The position numbers and the translations under genes are program-made. This document shows positions 1 through 6,589 of a stretch of DNA of 6,998 nucleotides, piece by piece (position 1 is the stretch's first letter; each line of letters begins with the position of its first letter). The notes below the pieces were generated by a model. The model was not told the origin of the DNA, made no database searches, and saw only the letters and a program-made list of their open reading frames with translations. The DNA is from Prevotella sp. UBA1395. Lineage in GTDB: Bacteria > Bacteroidota > Bacteroidia > Bacteroidales > Bacteroidaceae. The stretch lies in the NCBI GenBank assembly GCA_002305235.1, contig DBQL01000068.1, positions 7,541 through 14,538 of the forward strand. Direction: 5' to 3'.

Positions 1-825
1 GAGCCAGATGGGGCGTGTTTCCTGTGGTTCACCCATGACATGCAGAATCTTCTGACCCTTGGGAACCTTGTAGTACAAATAGGTCTCCATACGACGGCAA
101 TGGGTATGAGCCGGCATCGTGTTCCAAACCGATCCCTCCTTCAACTCCGTGACGCCCATCTGAAGCTGACAAGTGCGAACATTGGCCACTCCGTCAATGA
201 GCAACTGGTGGATGACACGGTCGTTGCTTTCCTTCATGCTGCCGGCCTTGATATTGTTTGCCTCTTTCAGTGTAACCTTCTTGATGGGGAAAGAAGTATG
301 AGCAGTGGCAGAGTTCATATAGAATTTAGCCGGCTCGGCGGCATTCTTGCTGGAAACCACGATATCTTTCGCTCCTCGACCAACATACAAGGCTTCTTGA
401 AATCCCAAGTCATAGTTCTTGCCATCGACCGTTACCGTTCCCTCACCACCGATATTTATAATTCCAAGCTCACGGTTATCCAACAGGTTACGACCGTTGT
501 TGCCCTTGCTGGCATCTACATAAAGCGGTGCGATAGAAACCAGCTGCAATGGTGTTGTGGTGGGCTCGGCACCACCAATCAGGAAGCGGTCATACATCGT
601 ATAGGTCCAGTTCACCTCTCCCGGCGCAAAAACCTTATCGACAAGATATTCCTTACGCAGACGATCCGTGGTGTAATGCTTGGCATCGTCCGGACCCGTG
701 GCCCAGCGCATGTTATAGTACGTATAGGCGTTCTCGGCCTTAACCTCGTATGCCTTGAATGTTTGCTGTGCCATACCATAACCGGTAACAAGGCACAATG
801 CGATTGTCAACAATGTCTTTTTCAT
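1..825 (-). CDS. kduI: 5-dehydro-4-deoxy-D-glucuronate isomerase with N-terminal signal peptide, 3' end cut by window edge
   Basis: The enzyme interconverts 5-keto-4-deoxyuronate (DKI) and 3-deoxy-2,5-hexodiulosonate (DKII), the step before KduD in unsaturated uronate breakdown. Translation from the ATG at 825 gives 275 open codons to the window edge. Family motifs are clear: NRELGIINIGGEG (117-129), EALYVGRGAK (144-153), TCQLQMGVTEL (218-228), WNTMPAHTHCRRME (234-247) and MGEPQETR (264-271). His240, His242 and Glu247 match the zinc ligands His196, His198 and Glu203 of E. coli KduI; the fourth histidine should lie just off the window, and about 48 residues are missing. The N-terminus is about 44 residues longer than in E. 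coli and starts with a basic, hydrophobic signal peptide, with likely cleavage after Ala19 (GMA|QQ). This predicts export to the periplasm, which is odd for this family. It starts 25 bases after the permease stop, so the two are probably co-transcribed. The family call is very safe; the location is inferred. Confidence 0.95.
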   Translation of the reverse strand, partial: MKKTLLTIALCLVTGYGMAQQTFKAYEVKAENAYTYYNMRWATGPDDAKHYTTDRLRKEYLVDKVFAPGEVNWTYTMYDRFLIGGAEPTTTPLQLVSIAPLYVDASKGNNGRNLLDNRELGIINIGGEGTVTVDGKNYDLGFQEALYVGRGAKDIVVSSKNAAEPAKFYMNSATAHTSFPIKKVTLKEANNIKAGSMKESNDRVIHQLLIDGVANVRTCQLQMGVTELKEGSVWNTMPAHTHCRRMETYLYYKVPKGQKILHVMGEPQETRPIWL

Positions 826-850
826 TCCTATATCAGTTTTAATGAGTTGT

Positions 851-2239
851 TTATTCCTGTAAGCCCTTAATGTTCGCTGATGCTTTCTCGTCCCTGATGA
901 TGAGTCTGCGATTCCAAATCATCATAGCCAAAGTAATTATCACCAATATACCTGCACCCACATACTGAGCGTATTTGGTTGCCGCATAGATGATATATCC
1001 GAACAAAGAAGACGCGAAATCCATACTTCCGGCCTCAAAACCTTCAGGCACGTGAGCTGCCTGATCACCGGTAGCGGCATAAACGGCAGCCGCGGCTTGG
1101 GTAAAGTCGGGGGCCATGTCGGTCACAAACCATAGTCCTACCAATAAAGCCACAAAGCCAATGATATATGTACGAACCACATTACCCTTGGTGTATGGCA
1201 GCATCATGGGGAAAAGATAGAAAAGACCGGCCAACGATGCCAATGGCAAGAACTGGTTTCCGGGCAACAACACGGCAATTACAAGATAGGTTGGGATGAG
1301 CAAAAGGGTGCAAACCAATGCCGTAGGATGACCAATGACAAGGGCGGGACTCATACCGATGAACACCTTTTTGCCATTGAACTTCTTGCTCACGATCTCC
1401 TTGGTCTTGTCCGAAATAGGCATCAGGCCTTCGATAAACAGTCGGGTGATACGAGGAATCAGCTCCATTACAGCACCCATTGTCACGCCGAGGAAAAGTA
1501 TTTTCTTCACTTCCAAATGGGCTACAAAACCAATCAACGACCCCACGATCACACCAAGCACCAAAGGCTCACCCAAAACACCAAACTTCTTCTTCAGTCC
1601 TTCGGCATCGATGTCGAGCTTGTTGAAACCGGGAATTTTCTCCAACACCCAGTCGATACACAACGTGAAAGGTACAAGACTCTGGCAGAACGGCTGCGGA
1701 ACCGATATGCCGTCAAGACCCTCATAATATCCTTGGAACTTGTGCGCCGTGAGATCGGCCATCACCAGTGTGACAATATAGCAGATGATGGCTCCGAAAT
1801 AACCCCATGCAAGGTTTTGGTCGAAAACAAAGTAAACCACCGCTCCTATGAAAGCAAAGTGCCAGTAGTTCCACAAGTCAATATTCACTGTACGCGTGGT
1901 CTTGGTGATCAACATCAGAAAGTTGATTCCCAAGCAAATGGGAATGATGAGTGCACCCACCGCCGTGTTATAAGCCACGGACGCTGCAGCCGGCCAACCC
2001 ATATCGAACACATTGAGCTGAAGATGGTAAATCTGCGAAATCAGGGTTAACGGATCGCTGAAATTGGTCGTCAGCAATGCGGTTACTATACCCAAACCAA
2101 CAAAACCGACACCGACATAGAGGCCGGACAGCAATGCCTTTCCAAACTTCATGCCTATGCTCAAACCGATAATGGTGAAGATGATAGGCATCATTACACT
2201 CGCTCCTAAGCTAATGATATAGCTGAATACATTTTCCAT
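851..2239 (-). CDS. GatC-type PTS IIC membrane permease, apparently without IIA/IIB partners
   Basis: This is a 462-residue polytopic inner-membrane protein of the galactitol IIC (GatC) family, in the ascorbate/galactitol PTS superfamily; E. coli GatC has 451 residues. Shared blocks recalled from GatC include FDMGWP (78-83), TRTVNIDLWNYWH (115-127), KFGVLGEP (218-225), EGLMPI (270-275), SPALVIGH (297-304) and LPGNQFLPLASLA (325-337). About ten or more hydrophobic segments span the chain, and the C-terminus is a short charged tail. The reading frame stays open for 50 codons further upstream to 2389. I chose the ATG at 2239 because MENVFSYIISLGASVMMP aligns with the GatC N-terminus and because the upstream stretch holds a palindrome and promoter-like sequence. 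No IIA or IIB gene is present in the window. It is followed by kduI, so the substrate may be a uronate-derived sugar rather than galactitol; that part is inference. The family call is firm and the substrate is unknown. Confidence 0.9.
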   Translation of the reverse strand: MENVFSYIISLGASVMMPIIFTIIGLSIGMKFGKALLSGLYVGVGFVGLGIVTALLTTNFSDPLTLISQIYHLQLNVFDMGWPAAASVAYNTAVGALIIPICLGINFLMLITKTTRTVNIDLWNYWHFAFIGAVVYFVFDQNLAWGYFGAIICYIVTLVMADLTAHKFQGYYEGLDGISVPQPFCQSLVPFTLCIDWVLEKIPGFNKLDIDAEGLKKKFGVLGEPLVLGVIVGSLIGFVAHLEVKKILFLGVTMGAVMELIPRITRLFIEGLMPISDKTKEIVSKKFNGKKVFIGMSPALVIGHPTALVCTLLLIPTYLVIAVLLPGNQFLPLASLAGLFYLFPMMLPYTKGNVVRTYIIGFVALLVGLWFVTDMAPDFTQAAAAVYAATGDQAAHVPEGFEAGSMDFASSLFGYIIYAATKYAQYVGAGILVIITLAMMIWNRRLIIRDEKASANIKGLQE

Positions 2240-2270
2240 ACTTTGTTTTGATAGATCGTTTTTAGAAACA

Positions 2271-2315
2271 ATTTGGCGCAAATTTACAAAAAAATATTGT
2301 AAATCTACGCCAAAT
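2271..2315. repeat. 18+18 base inverted repeat upstream of the permease, possible operator
   Basis: The left arm ATTTGGCGCAAATTTACA (2271-2288) and the reverse complement of the right arm (2298-2315) agree at 16 of 18 positions, with 9 A/T bases between them. It lies 31 bases upstream of the chosen permease start codon. It could be a binding site for a dimeric regulator or a hairpin in the transcript leader; no T-run suited to a terminator follows on the minus strand. Its position over the promoter favours an operator, but no regulator gene is visible nearby. Confidence 0.75.
2279..2314 (-). promoter_or_regulatory. candidate Bacteroidota promoter for the permease-kduI unit
   Basis: On the minus strand, TAAATTTG (2286 down to 2279) fits the Bacteroides -7 consensus TAnnTTTG exactly. 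A TTTG at 2314-2311 could serve as the -33 element, with 24 bases between them. Transcription would begin roughly 30-35 bases before the ATG at 2239. Both boxes lie inside the arms of the inverted repeat at 2271-2315, so a protein bound there would block or remodel the promoter. The match is by eye; no start site is known. Confidence 0.5.
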
Positions 2316-2490
2316 ATAGTTTTTTTACTGCGACTTCTGAACTTTCGACCCGACGAAATGTCATCCTCCGCAGCGACCTGTTGGAGCATGATGATTTCAG
2401 GTAGTGAGGGTACTCACGTCAATCTCATACCACAAAATTTCATACATGGACATGATACCCCTATTGCTTTCAGGAGCTATATCTCCATTT

Positions 2491-4968
2491 TCAGTCTTGA
2501 TAGTAGACACGTTTCACCCTATTGCTCACGCCCGTCAACACTTCGTAGGGTATCGTATCGAGAATATCGCTCAGCACAGTAACCGGCAGATTGTCTCCGA
2601 AAATCTCCACCGCATCACCTTCCTTGCATGCGATATTCGTCACATCCACCATCGCTACATCCATGCAGATATTGCCCACATATTCGGCTTTCTGACCGTT
2701 GACCAAGCAATAGCCACGCCGATTACCCAAATGACGGTCCAGTCCGTCGGCATAACCTATCGGAATGGCGGCAATGACACTGTCTCGTTCGAGTTTCCCC
2801 TTGCGACTGTAACCCACTGTTTGGTTGGCACTCACATGGCGCAACTGCAATATTGTGGTTTTGAGGGTAGAAACATTGTTGATGATTTGGTTGTTACGGC
2901 TGTTCACGCCATATAGTCCTATACCCAATCGACACATGTCAAGCTGTCGCTCGGGGAAATGCTCGATACCGGCCGAATTATCGATATGTCGCAGAATCTT
3001 ATGGTCGAAAGCGGCCTGCAACTTCTTGCTACCGGCATCAAACCGTGCAAACTGCTCAGCGGAGAACGCATCAAAGTCATCGTTGTCCGACCCCACGAAA
3101 TGCGAGAATACCGAGCGAGGGATGATGGCATTTTGGTTTTTCAATCGGCTGATCAACTCATCTATGTCTTGTTCCGGATCAAAGCCCAAGCGATTCATCC
3201 CCGTATCAAGTTTAATGTGTACCGGATAGCTCGTGATACCCTCCTTCTCTGCCGCCTTGACAAGTGCATCAAGCAGTCGGAACGAGTACACTTCCGGTTC
3301 CAAATCATAGTCAAACATTGTCTTGAAAGCCGACATTTCGGGGTTCATGATCATGATATTGCCCGTTATGCCGTTACCCCGGAGCATCGCCCCCTCATCG
3401 GCCACGGCCACTGCAAGATAGTCCACTCTGTGGTCTTGCAACGTCTTGGCAATCTCCACACTTCCTGCGCCGTAGGCATCTGCCTTGATCATACACACCA
3501 GTTTTGTATCGGGCCGCATGAACGAGCGATAGTAGTTCAGGTTATTGACCATCGCATTGAGATTCACCTCCAGCACGGTTTCATGCACCTTTTGCACCAG
3601 CAGTTCGGTGATTTGGTCGAAACCGAAACGACGGGCGCCCTTCAACAGAATCACCTCATCACGCAAACGGCCGAACGCATCGCTACGGATGAACTCGTCT
3701 ACCGTCGCGAAACACCATTTCTCGCCAACTCCGACCACATCGCTATGCTGGCAAATTTCCGGTCCGATACCGATAAATTTCTCCACTCCACGCTTTACAG
3801 CCAAGTCGCCAACCTCACGGTAAAGCTGTGCGGGATCTTCCCCACTTTGGAAAATATCGCTCAATATCAGCGTGCGGCGGCGTCCCTTATGATCTGGCCG
3901 ACGGTTCATAAAGTCGAGCGCGATGTCAAGAGAATTGAAATCAGAATTGTAGGAATCATTGATGAGCGTGCACCCATGCCGTCCTTCCTTGACCTCCAAT
4001 CTCATGGCAACCGGTTCCAATTGCATCATCCGCTCGTCGAGTTGGTCGGGTTTCACGCCCAACTTCAATGCCACAACAGCAGATACAATGGAGTTGGTGA
4101 TGCTTGCGTCGTCGATAAACGGGATGCTATACCAGTTCTCCTCGCCACCTTTATATATATAGGTAATGGTCGTGGCCGTAGACTTTTTCTCTATCGCCTT
4201 GACATACATGGGGGCCTTGCGGTCTTTCGTCGACCAACATAGTTTCTCTGCCTTCTCATGCAATTCGCCCACCACCCGGCTCACCACCTCGTCATCTTCC
4301 GGGTAAACAATGGTCTCGGCATCATGGAAGAGAATGGCCTTCTCCCTGCATTTGGCCTCCAACGAGGCAAAGTTTTCCTGATGGGCAGCGCCAAGATTGG
4401 TCAGCACGGCTATGGTGGGCTGGATGATATCACGCAAGGCCAGCATCTCGTGAGGCTGGCTGATACCGGCCTCGAAAATGCCCAACCGCGTGTTTTGATC
4501 CATCAGCCACACCGAGAGCGGCACTCCAATCTGCGAATTATAGCTACGCGGACTGCGTGTCACCTTCATATCGGGCGACAGCAACTGGTTCAACCACTCC
4601 TTGACCATCGTCTTCCCGTTCGATCCGGTGATTCCCACAATGGGTATGTTCAACTCATCTCGATGACGCTCGGCCAATCGCTGCAAAGCCTCTCGGGTAT
4701 CGAGCACTTTCAGAAAATTGGCATCTGCGTAATCGGCGGCATAACCGGCGGGCACTGTGGAGACCACGAAATTTTTGACTCCACGACGATAAAGGTCGGG
4801 TATATAATTGTGTCCATCGTTGCGTTGCGATTTCAACGCAAAAAACAAAGTTTCCTCGGGGAAGCAAAGCGAACGACTATCGGTAAGCAAGAAGCCGATG
4901 TTGGCATCATGTTCGCCATAACGACGCGCACCTATCAAGGTGGTTACTTTCTCAATAGTATATGTCAT
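2491..4968 (-). CDS. murF-alr: bifunctional UDP-MurNAc-tripeptide:D-Ala-D-Ala ligase / alanine racemase
   Basis: This 825-residue cytoplasmic fusion carries two peptidoglycan-precursor activities. The N-terminal part (about 1-460) is a Mur ligase: ATP-binding loop GITGSNGKT (112-120), NLGAAHQENF (191-200), and the NDSYNSDFNS segment (337-346) typical of MurF. It adds D-Ala-D-Ala to the UDP-MurNAc-tripeptide. The C-terminal part (about 463-825) is a fold-type III PLP alanine racemase: MIKADAYGAGS (493-503) with the PLP lysine Lys495, HIKLDTGMNRLGF (584-596), the catalytic tyrosine Tyr720 in VGYSRKG, IPIGYADGL (735-743) and GNICMDVAMVDVT (765-777). Both catalytic sets look intact. The fusion is a known arrangement in Bacteroidota. 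The ATG at 4968 directly begins the first MurF strand (MTYTIEKVTTLIG) and follows a good -7 element. It ends 251 bases before the permease start, and that gap contains the permease's own promoter, so it is probably a separate transcription unit. Confidence 0.97.
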   Translation of the reverse strand: MTYTIEKVTTLIGARRYGEHDANIGFLLTDSRSLCFPEETLFFALKSQRNDGHNYIPDLYRRGVKNFVVSTVPAGYAADYADANFLKVLDTREALQRLAERHRDELNIPIVGITGSNGKTMVKEWLNQLLSPDMKVTRSPRSYNSQIGVPLSVWLMDQNTRLGIFEAGISQPHEMLALRDIIQPTIAVLTNLGAAHQENFASLEAKCREKAILFHDAETIVYPEDDEVVSRVVGELHEKAEKLCWSTKDRKAPMYVKAIEKKSTATTITYIYKGGEENWYSIPFIDDASITNSIVSAVVALKLGVKPDQLDERMMQLEPVAMRLEVKEGRHGCTLINDSYNSDFNSLDIALDFMNRRPDHKGRRRTLILSDIFQSGEDPAQLYREVGDLAVKRGVEKFIGIGPEICQHSDVVGVGEKWCFATVDEFIRSDAFGRLRDEVILLKGARRFGFDQITELLVQKVHETVLEVNLNAMVNNLNYYRSFMRPDTKLVCMIKADAYGAGSVEIAKTLQDHRVDYLAVAVADEGAMLRGNGITGNIMIMNPEMSAFKTMFDYDLEPEVYSFRLLDALVKAAEKEGITSYPVHIKLDTGMNRLGFDPEQDIDELISRLKNQNAIIPRSVFSHFVGSDNDDFDAFSAEQFARFDAGSKKLQAAFDHKILRHIDNSAGIEHFPERQLDMCRLGIGLYGVNSRNNQIINNVSTLKTTILQLRHVSANQTVGYSRKGKLERDSVIAAIPIGYADGLDRHLGNRRGYCLVNGQKAEYVGNICMDVAMVDVTNIACKEGDAVEIFGDNLPVTVLSDILDTIPYEVLTGVSNRVKRVYYQD

Positions 4969-4991
4969 TATTTCTACTTTTATTCTGCGTG

Positions 4992-4999
4992 CAAAGATA
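4992..4999 (-). promoter_or_regulatory. -7 promoter element of murF-alr
   Basis: The minus strand reads TATCTTTG, an exact match to the Bacteroides -7 consensus TAnnTTTG, 23 bases before the ATG at 4968, implying a very short leader. A weak TTG on the minus strand at 5026-5024 might be the -33 element, with 24 bases between them. The purine-rich stretch AAAAGTAGAAATA just before the ATG is the only possible ribosome-binding signal. Confidence 0.55.
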
Positions 5000-5041
5000 A
5001 TAAAAAGTATAAGAGTGAAAAAGCAATTGCGATAAAAAGAT

Positions 5042-5073
5042 TAGACTTTTGTCTACCGCGATTACTATTTATG
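5042..5073 (+). promoter_or_regulatory. weak promoter candidate and small dyad upstream of the outer-membrane protein gene
   Basis: The 175-base gap between the divergent genes is AT-rich near murF-alr. It contains the perfect dyad TAGAC-TTTT-GTCTA (5042-5055) and, further on, TATTTATG (5066-5073), a 7-of-8 match to TAnnTTTG on the plus strand. A TTTG (5048-5051) lies only 14 bases upstream, which is close for a -33 element. The dyad could be a small operator. This is the best visible candidate for the gene at 5144, but it is a weak one. Confidence 0.25.
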
Positions 5074-5143
5074 GCATTGAAAAAACACGGGGGTTCAGAC
5101 AATAAGACACAACCCTTGCCGTTATGACCATAAACAATTCAGC

Positions 5144-5854
5144 ATGAAAACAAATGCGCTTCTTTTGCTTTGCTCCATGAGTCTCTCGGGGCTGCATGCC
5201 CAGTCGCCGCAAGGCACATTCTCGCTCATTCCCACCTTGGGGGCAACGCTATCCAACATCACCAACGAGTCTGTTGTTTTCGGCTCCTCGGCCACGACCG
5301 TCCCCTCTGACGGCAATACGAAACTCGGTGTCGTGGCCGGTATCGACTTGCAGTATCAAATGACGCCCGTCGTGGCGGTATCTGTCGGTGCCGCTTTCCA
5401 ACAAGGCGGCTGTACTTATCACGACTCCGACCTCTCGCAAGCCGCTCCCGGCACCTATGAAGTGTATCAAAACAGCCGCACCATCATCAACTATCTTGCC
5501 GTCCCGTTGACGGCACACATCTATGTAGCCCAAGGTCTTGCTGTCAACATCGGGCTTCAACCGGCCTTCCATCTCAGCAACAAGACACGCTCAGACATCA
5601 GTAGTGTGACCATTGGCAAAGACGGAAGCTACACCTATTCGACCGACATCCGGAAGATCGACCAAGAAAACAGTTTCGTGCGTGACCTCAACATGAGCAT
5701 CCCCGTGGGCATTTCCTACGAAAAAGATCATGTTGTCGTAGATGCCCGATATGTGTTTGGACTTTCCAAGATCTACAAGGAGCCTTTGGATAACAACAAC
5801 CGCACCCGGGCTTTCATCCTCTCTGCGGGTTATAAATTCGACTTATTCCGGTAA
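5144..5854 (+). CDS. secreted small outer-membrane beta-barrel protein, PorT-like family
   Basis: This 236-residue protein starts with a signal peptide (MKTNALLLLCSMSLSGLHA, likely cleavage near residue 19-20). After it come alternating-hydrophobic strands separated by polar loops rich in Ser, Thr, Asn and Asp: for example KLGVVAGIDLQYQ, VVAVSVGAAFQQGG, INYLAVPLTAHIYVAQGLAVNIGLQPAFHL and VVVDARYVFGLSKIY, ending in AFILSAGYKFDLFR. The pattern, length and the phrase NYLAVPL are typical of the Bacteroidota outer-membrane beta-barrel family that includes PorT (OMP_b-brl_2). An eight-stranded barrel would fit, but I did not map each strand. The function is unknown: structural porin-like, adhesive or sensory roles are all possible. 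It stands alone, divergent from murF-alr and convergent with luxS. No Shine-Dalgarno sequence precedes the ATG, which is normal in this phylum. The family call is fairly sure; no gene name is justified. Confidence 0.8.
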   Translation: MKTNALLLLCSMSLSGLHAQSPQGTFSLIPTLGATLSNITNESVVFGSSATTVPSDGNTKLGVVAGIDLQYQMTPVVAVSVGAAFQQGGCTYHDSDLSQAAPGTYEVYQNSRTIINYLAVPLTAHIYVAQGLAVNIGLQPAFHLSNKTRSDISSVTIGKDGSYTYSTDIRKIDQENSFVRDLNMSIPVGISYEKDHVVVDARYVFGLSKIYKEPLDNNNRTRAFILSAGYKFDLFR

Positions 5855-5951
5855 AACGCCACCCCAATCCCCCACCGAAGGAATGCATCCCATACGACGG
5901 CCGACACGGTTTCGCCCGTCGTCAACGGCATAAAAAATCAGGGGCGCATCC

Positions 5952-6034
5952 TTTCTCGCCATAAACACATTGCAACCTCGTCATGCCTTGCCGCCTTTTT
6001 TGGACAAGACATCACACGCGTTTATGGTGAGAAA
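5952..6034. repeat. 15+15 base inverted repeat in the convergent gap between the barrel gene and luxS
   Basis: TTTCTCGCCATAAAC (5952-5966) pairs with GTTTATGGTGAGAAA (6020-6034) at 14 of 15 positions, with 53 bases between the arms. The one mismatch would be a wobble pair in RNA from the minus strand's partner or an A-C clash on the other. A second, smaller dyad, ACGACGG/CCGTCGT (5894-5900 and 5916-5922), lies to its left. Neither is followed by a convincing T-run, so a simple intrinsic terminator is not evident. It could be a bidirectional transcript-end structure, a remnant of a small mobile repeat, or part of an unrecognised small RNA. Confidence 0.6.
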
Positions 6035-6073
6035 AAATATATACGGAGACAAGCCCTCCCTCGCCAGACATCT

Positions 6074-6553
6074 CTATTCCGGATAGCTGAGATTCTCAGG
6101 GCGTATGTTCTCCAGCACCTCGGTGAGATATTTCCGCGACTCCCATCGTGCCATCGGCAGGTCGTGAAGCAGGTAATTGCCGCAATCACGGGGTGCGGCG
6201 CCGGGAATCTCTCCCTCAAATTCGGCCATAAAACGGAAAGTACGCTTCATCAGCTCCACGATATCCTTCGACTCCAGATCACCTCTGAGCAGCAAATAGT
6301 TACCCGTAAGGCACCCCATCGGGCCCCAATAGATTACCCTGTCCTTCCATTCGGGGTCATTACGGAGATAGGTTGCAGCCAGATGTTCCATCGCATGAAT
6401 GGCACCATTGTGCAAGGTCGGTTCCCGGTTGGGTTCTTTCATGCGAATGTCGAAGGTGGTAACCACTTCGCCGCCCACCTCATCCTTGCGCGAAACATAT
6501 ATTCCACGAAGCAGTTTCTCGTGGTTGATCGTAAATGATGGTATTTTGTTCAT
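6074..6553 (-). CDS. luxS: S-ribosylhomocysteine lyase
   Basis: LuxS cleaves S-ribosylhomocysteine to homocysteine and 4,5-dihydroxy-2,3-pentanedione, the precursor of autoinducer AI-2; it is a cytoplasmic metal-dependent dimer. The 159-residue chain is full length for the family (about 150-170). The metal site is intact: HNGAIHAMEHL with His53, Glu56 and His57, and Cys124 in RDCGNYLLHDL. The active-site cysteine Cys81 lies in GPMGCLTGNY. The N-terminal SFTINHEKLLRGIYVSR and the substrate-site stretch FDIRMKEPNREPTL also match. The ATG at 6553 gives the usual N-terminus. It starts 36 bases after the pfs stop on the same strand, so the two are very likely one operon, as known for Porphyromonas gingivalis. 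No promoter is obvious in the 36-base gap. Whether AI-2 is used as a signal here, or is just a by-product of methyl-cycle recycling, cannot be told. Confidence 0.97.
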   Translation of the reverse strand: MNKIPSFTINHEKLLRGIYVSRKDEVGGEVVTTFDIRMKEPNREPTLHNGAIHAMEHLAATYLRNDPEWKDRVIYWGPMGCLTGNYLLLRGDLESKDIVELMKRTFRFMAEFEGEIPGAAPRDCGNYLLHDLPMARWESRKYLTEVLENIRPENLSYPE

Positions 6554-6589
6554 CGTCTGTTATTGTTTGAAAATGTTGGGAATATTGTC

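Noticed and set aside
40..870. Long plus-strand open frame of 276 codons opposite kduI
   Set aside because: It is antisense to a clear KduI coding sequence, resembles no known family, and has no signal or domain pattern; the minus-strand frame explains the region fully.
2404..2417. Hairpin GTGAG-GGTA-CTCAC downstream of murF-alr
   Set aside because: It has only five base pairs and no T-run on the minus strand, so it does not support an intrinsic terminator call.
2473..2486. Small GGAG/CTCC dyad just after the murF-alr stop
   Set aside because: A four-base stem is within chance expectation, and no T-run follows.
2959..4242. Plus-strand open frame of 427 codons opposite murF-alr
   Set aside because: It is rich in His, Arg and Ile in a pattern typical of antisense reading, with no recognisable domain, and lies entirely inside the well-supported fusion gene.
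4258..5127. Plus-strand open frame of 289 codons opposite the MurF N-terminus and running across the divergent promoter
   Set aside because: It is antisense to conserved MurF motifs and reads through promoter-like AT-rich sequence; no family resemblance.
5932..5960. GGCG/CGCC stem followed by six T on the minus strand, a possible luxS terminator
   Set aside because: The stem is only four pairs with a long loop and lies more than 110 bases after the luxS stop; too weak to list as a terminator.
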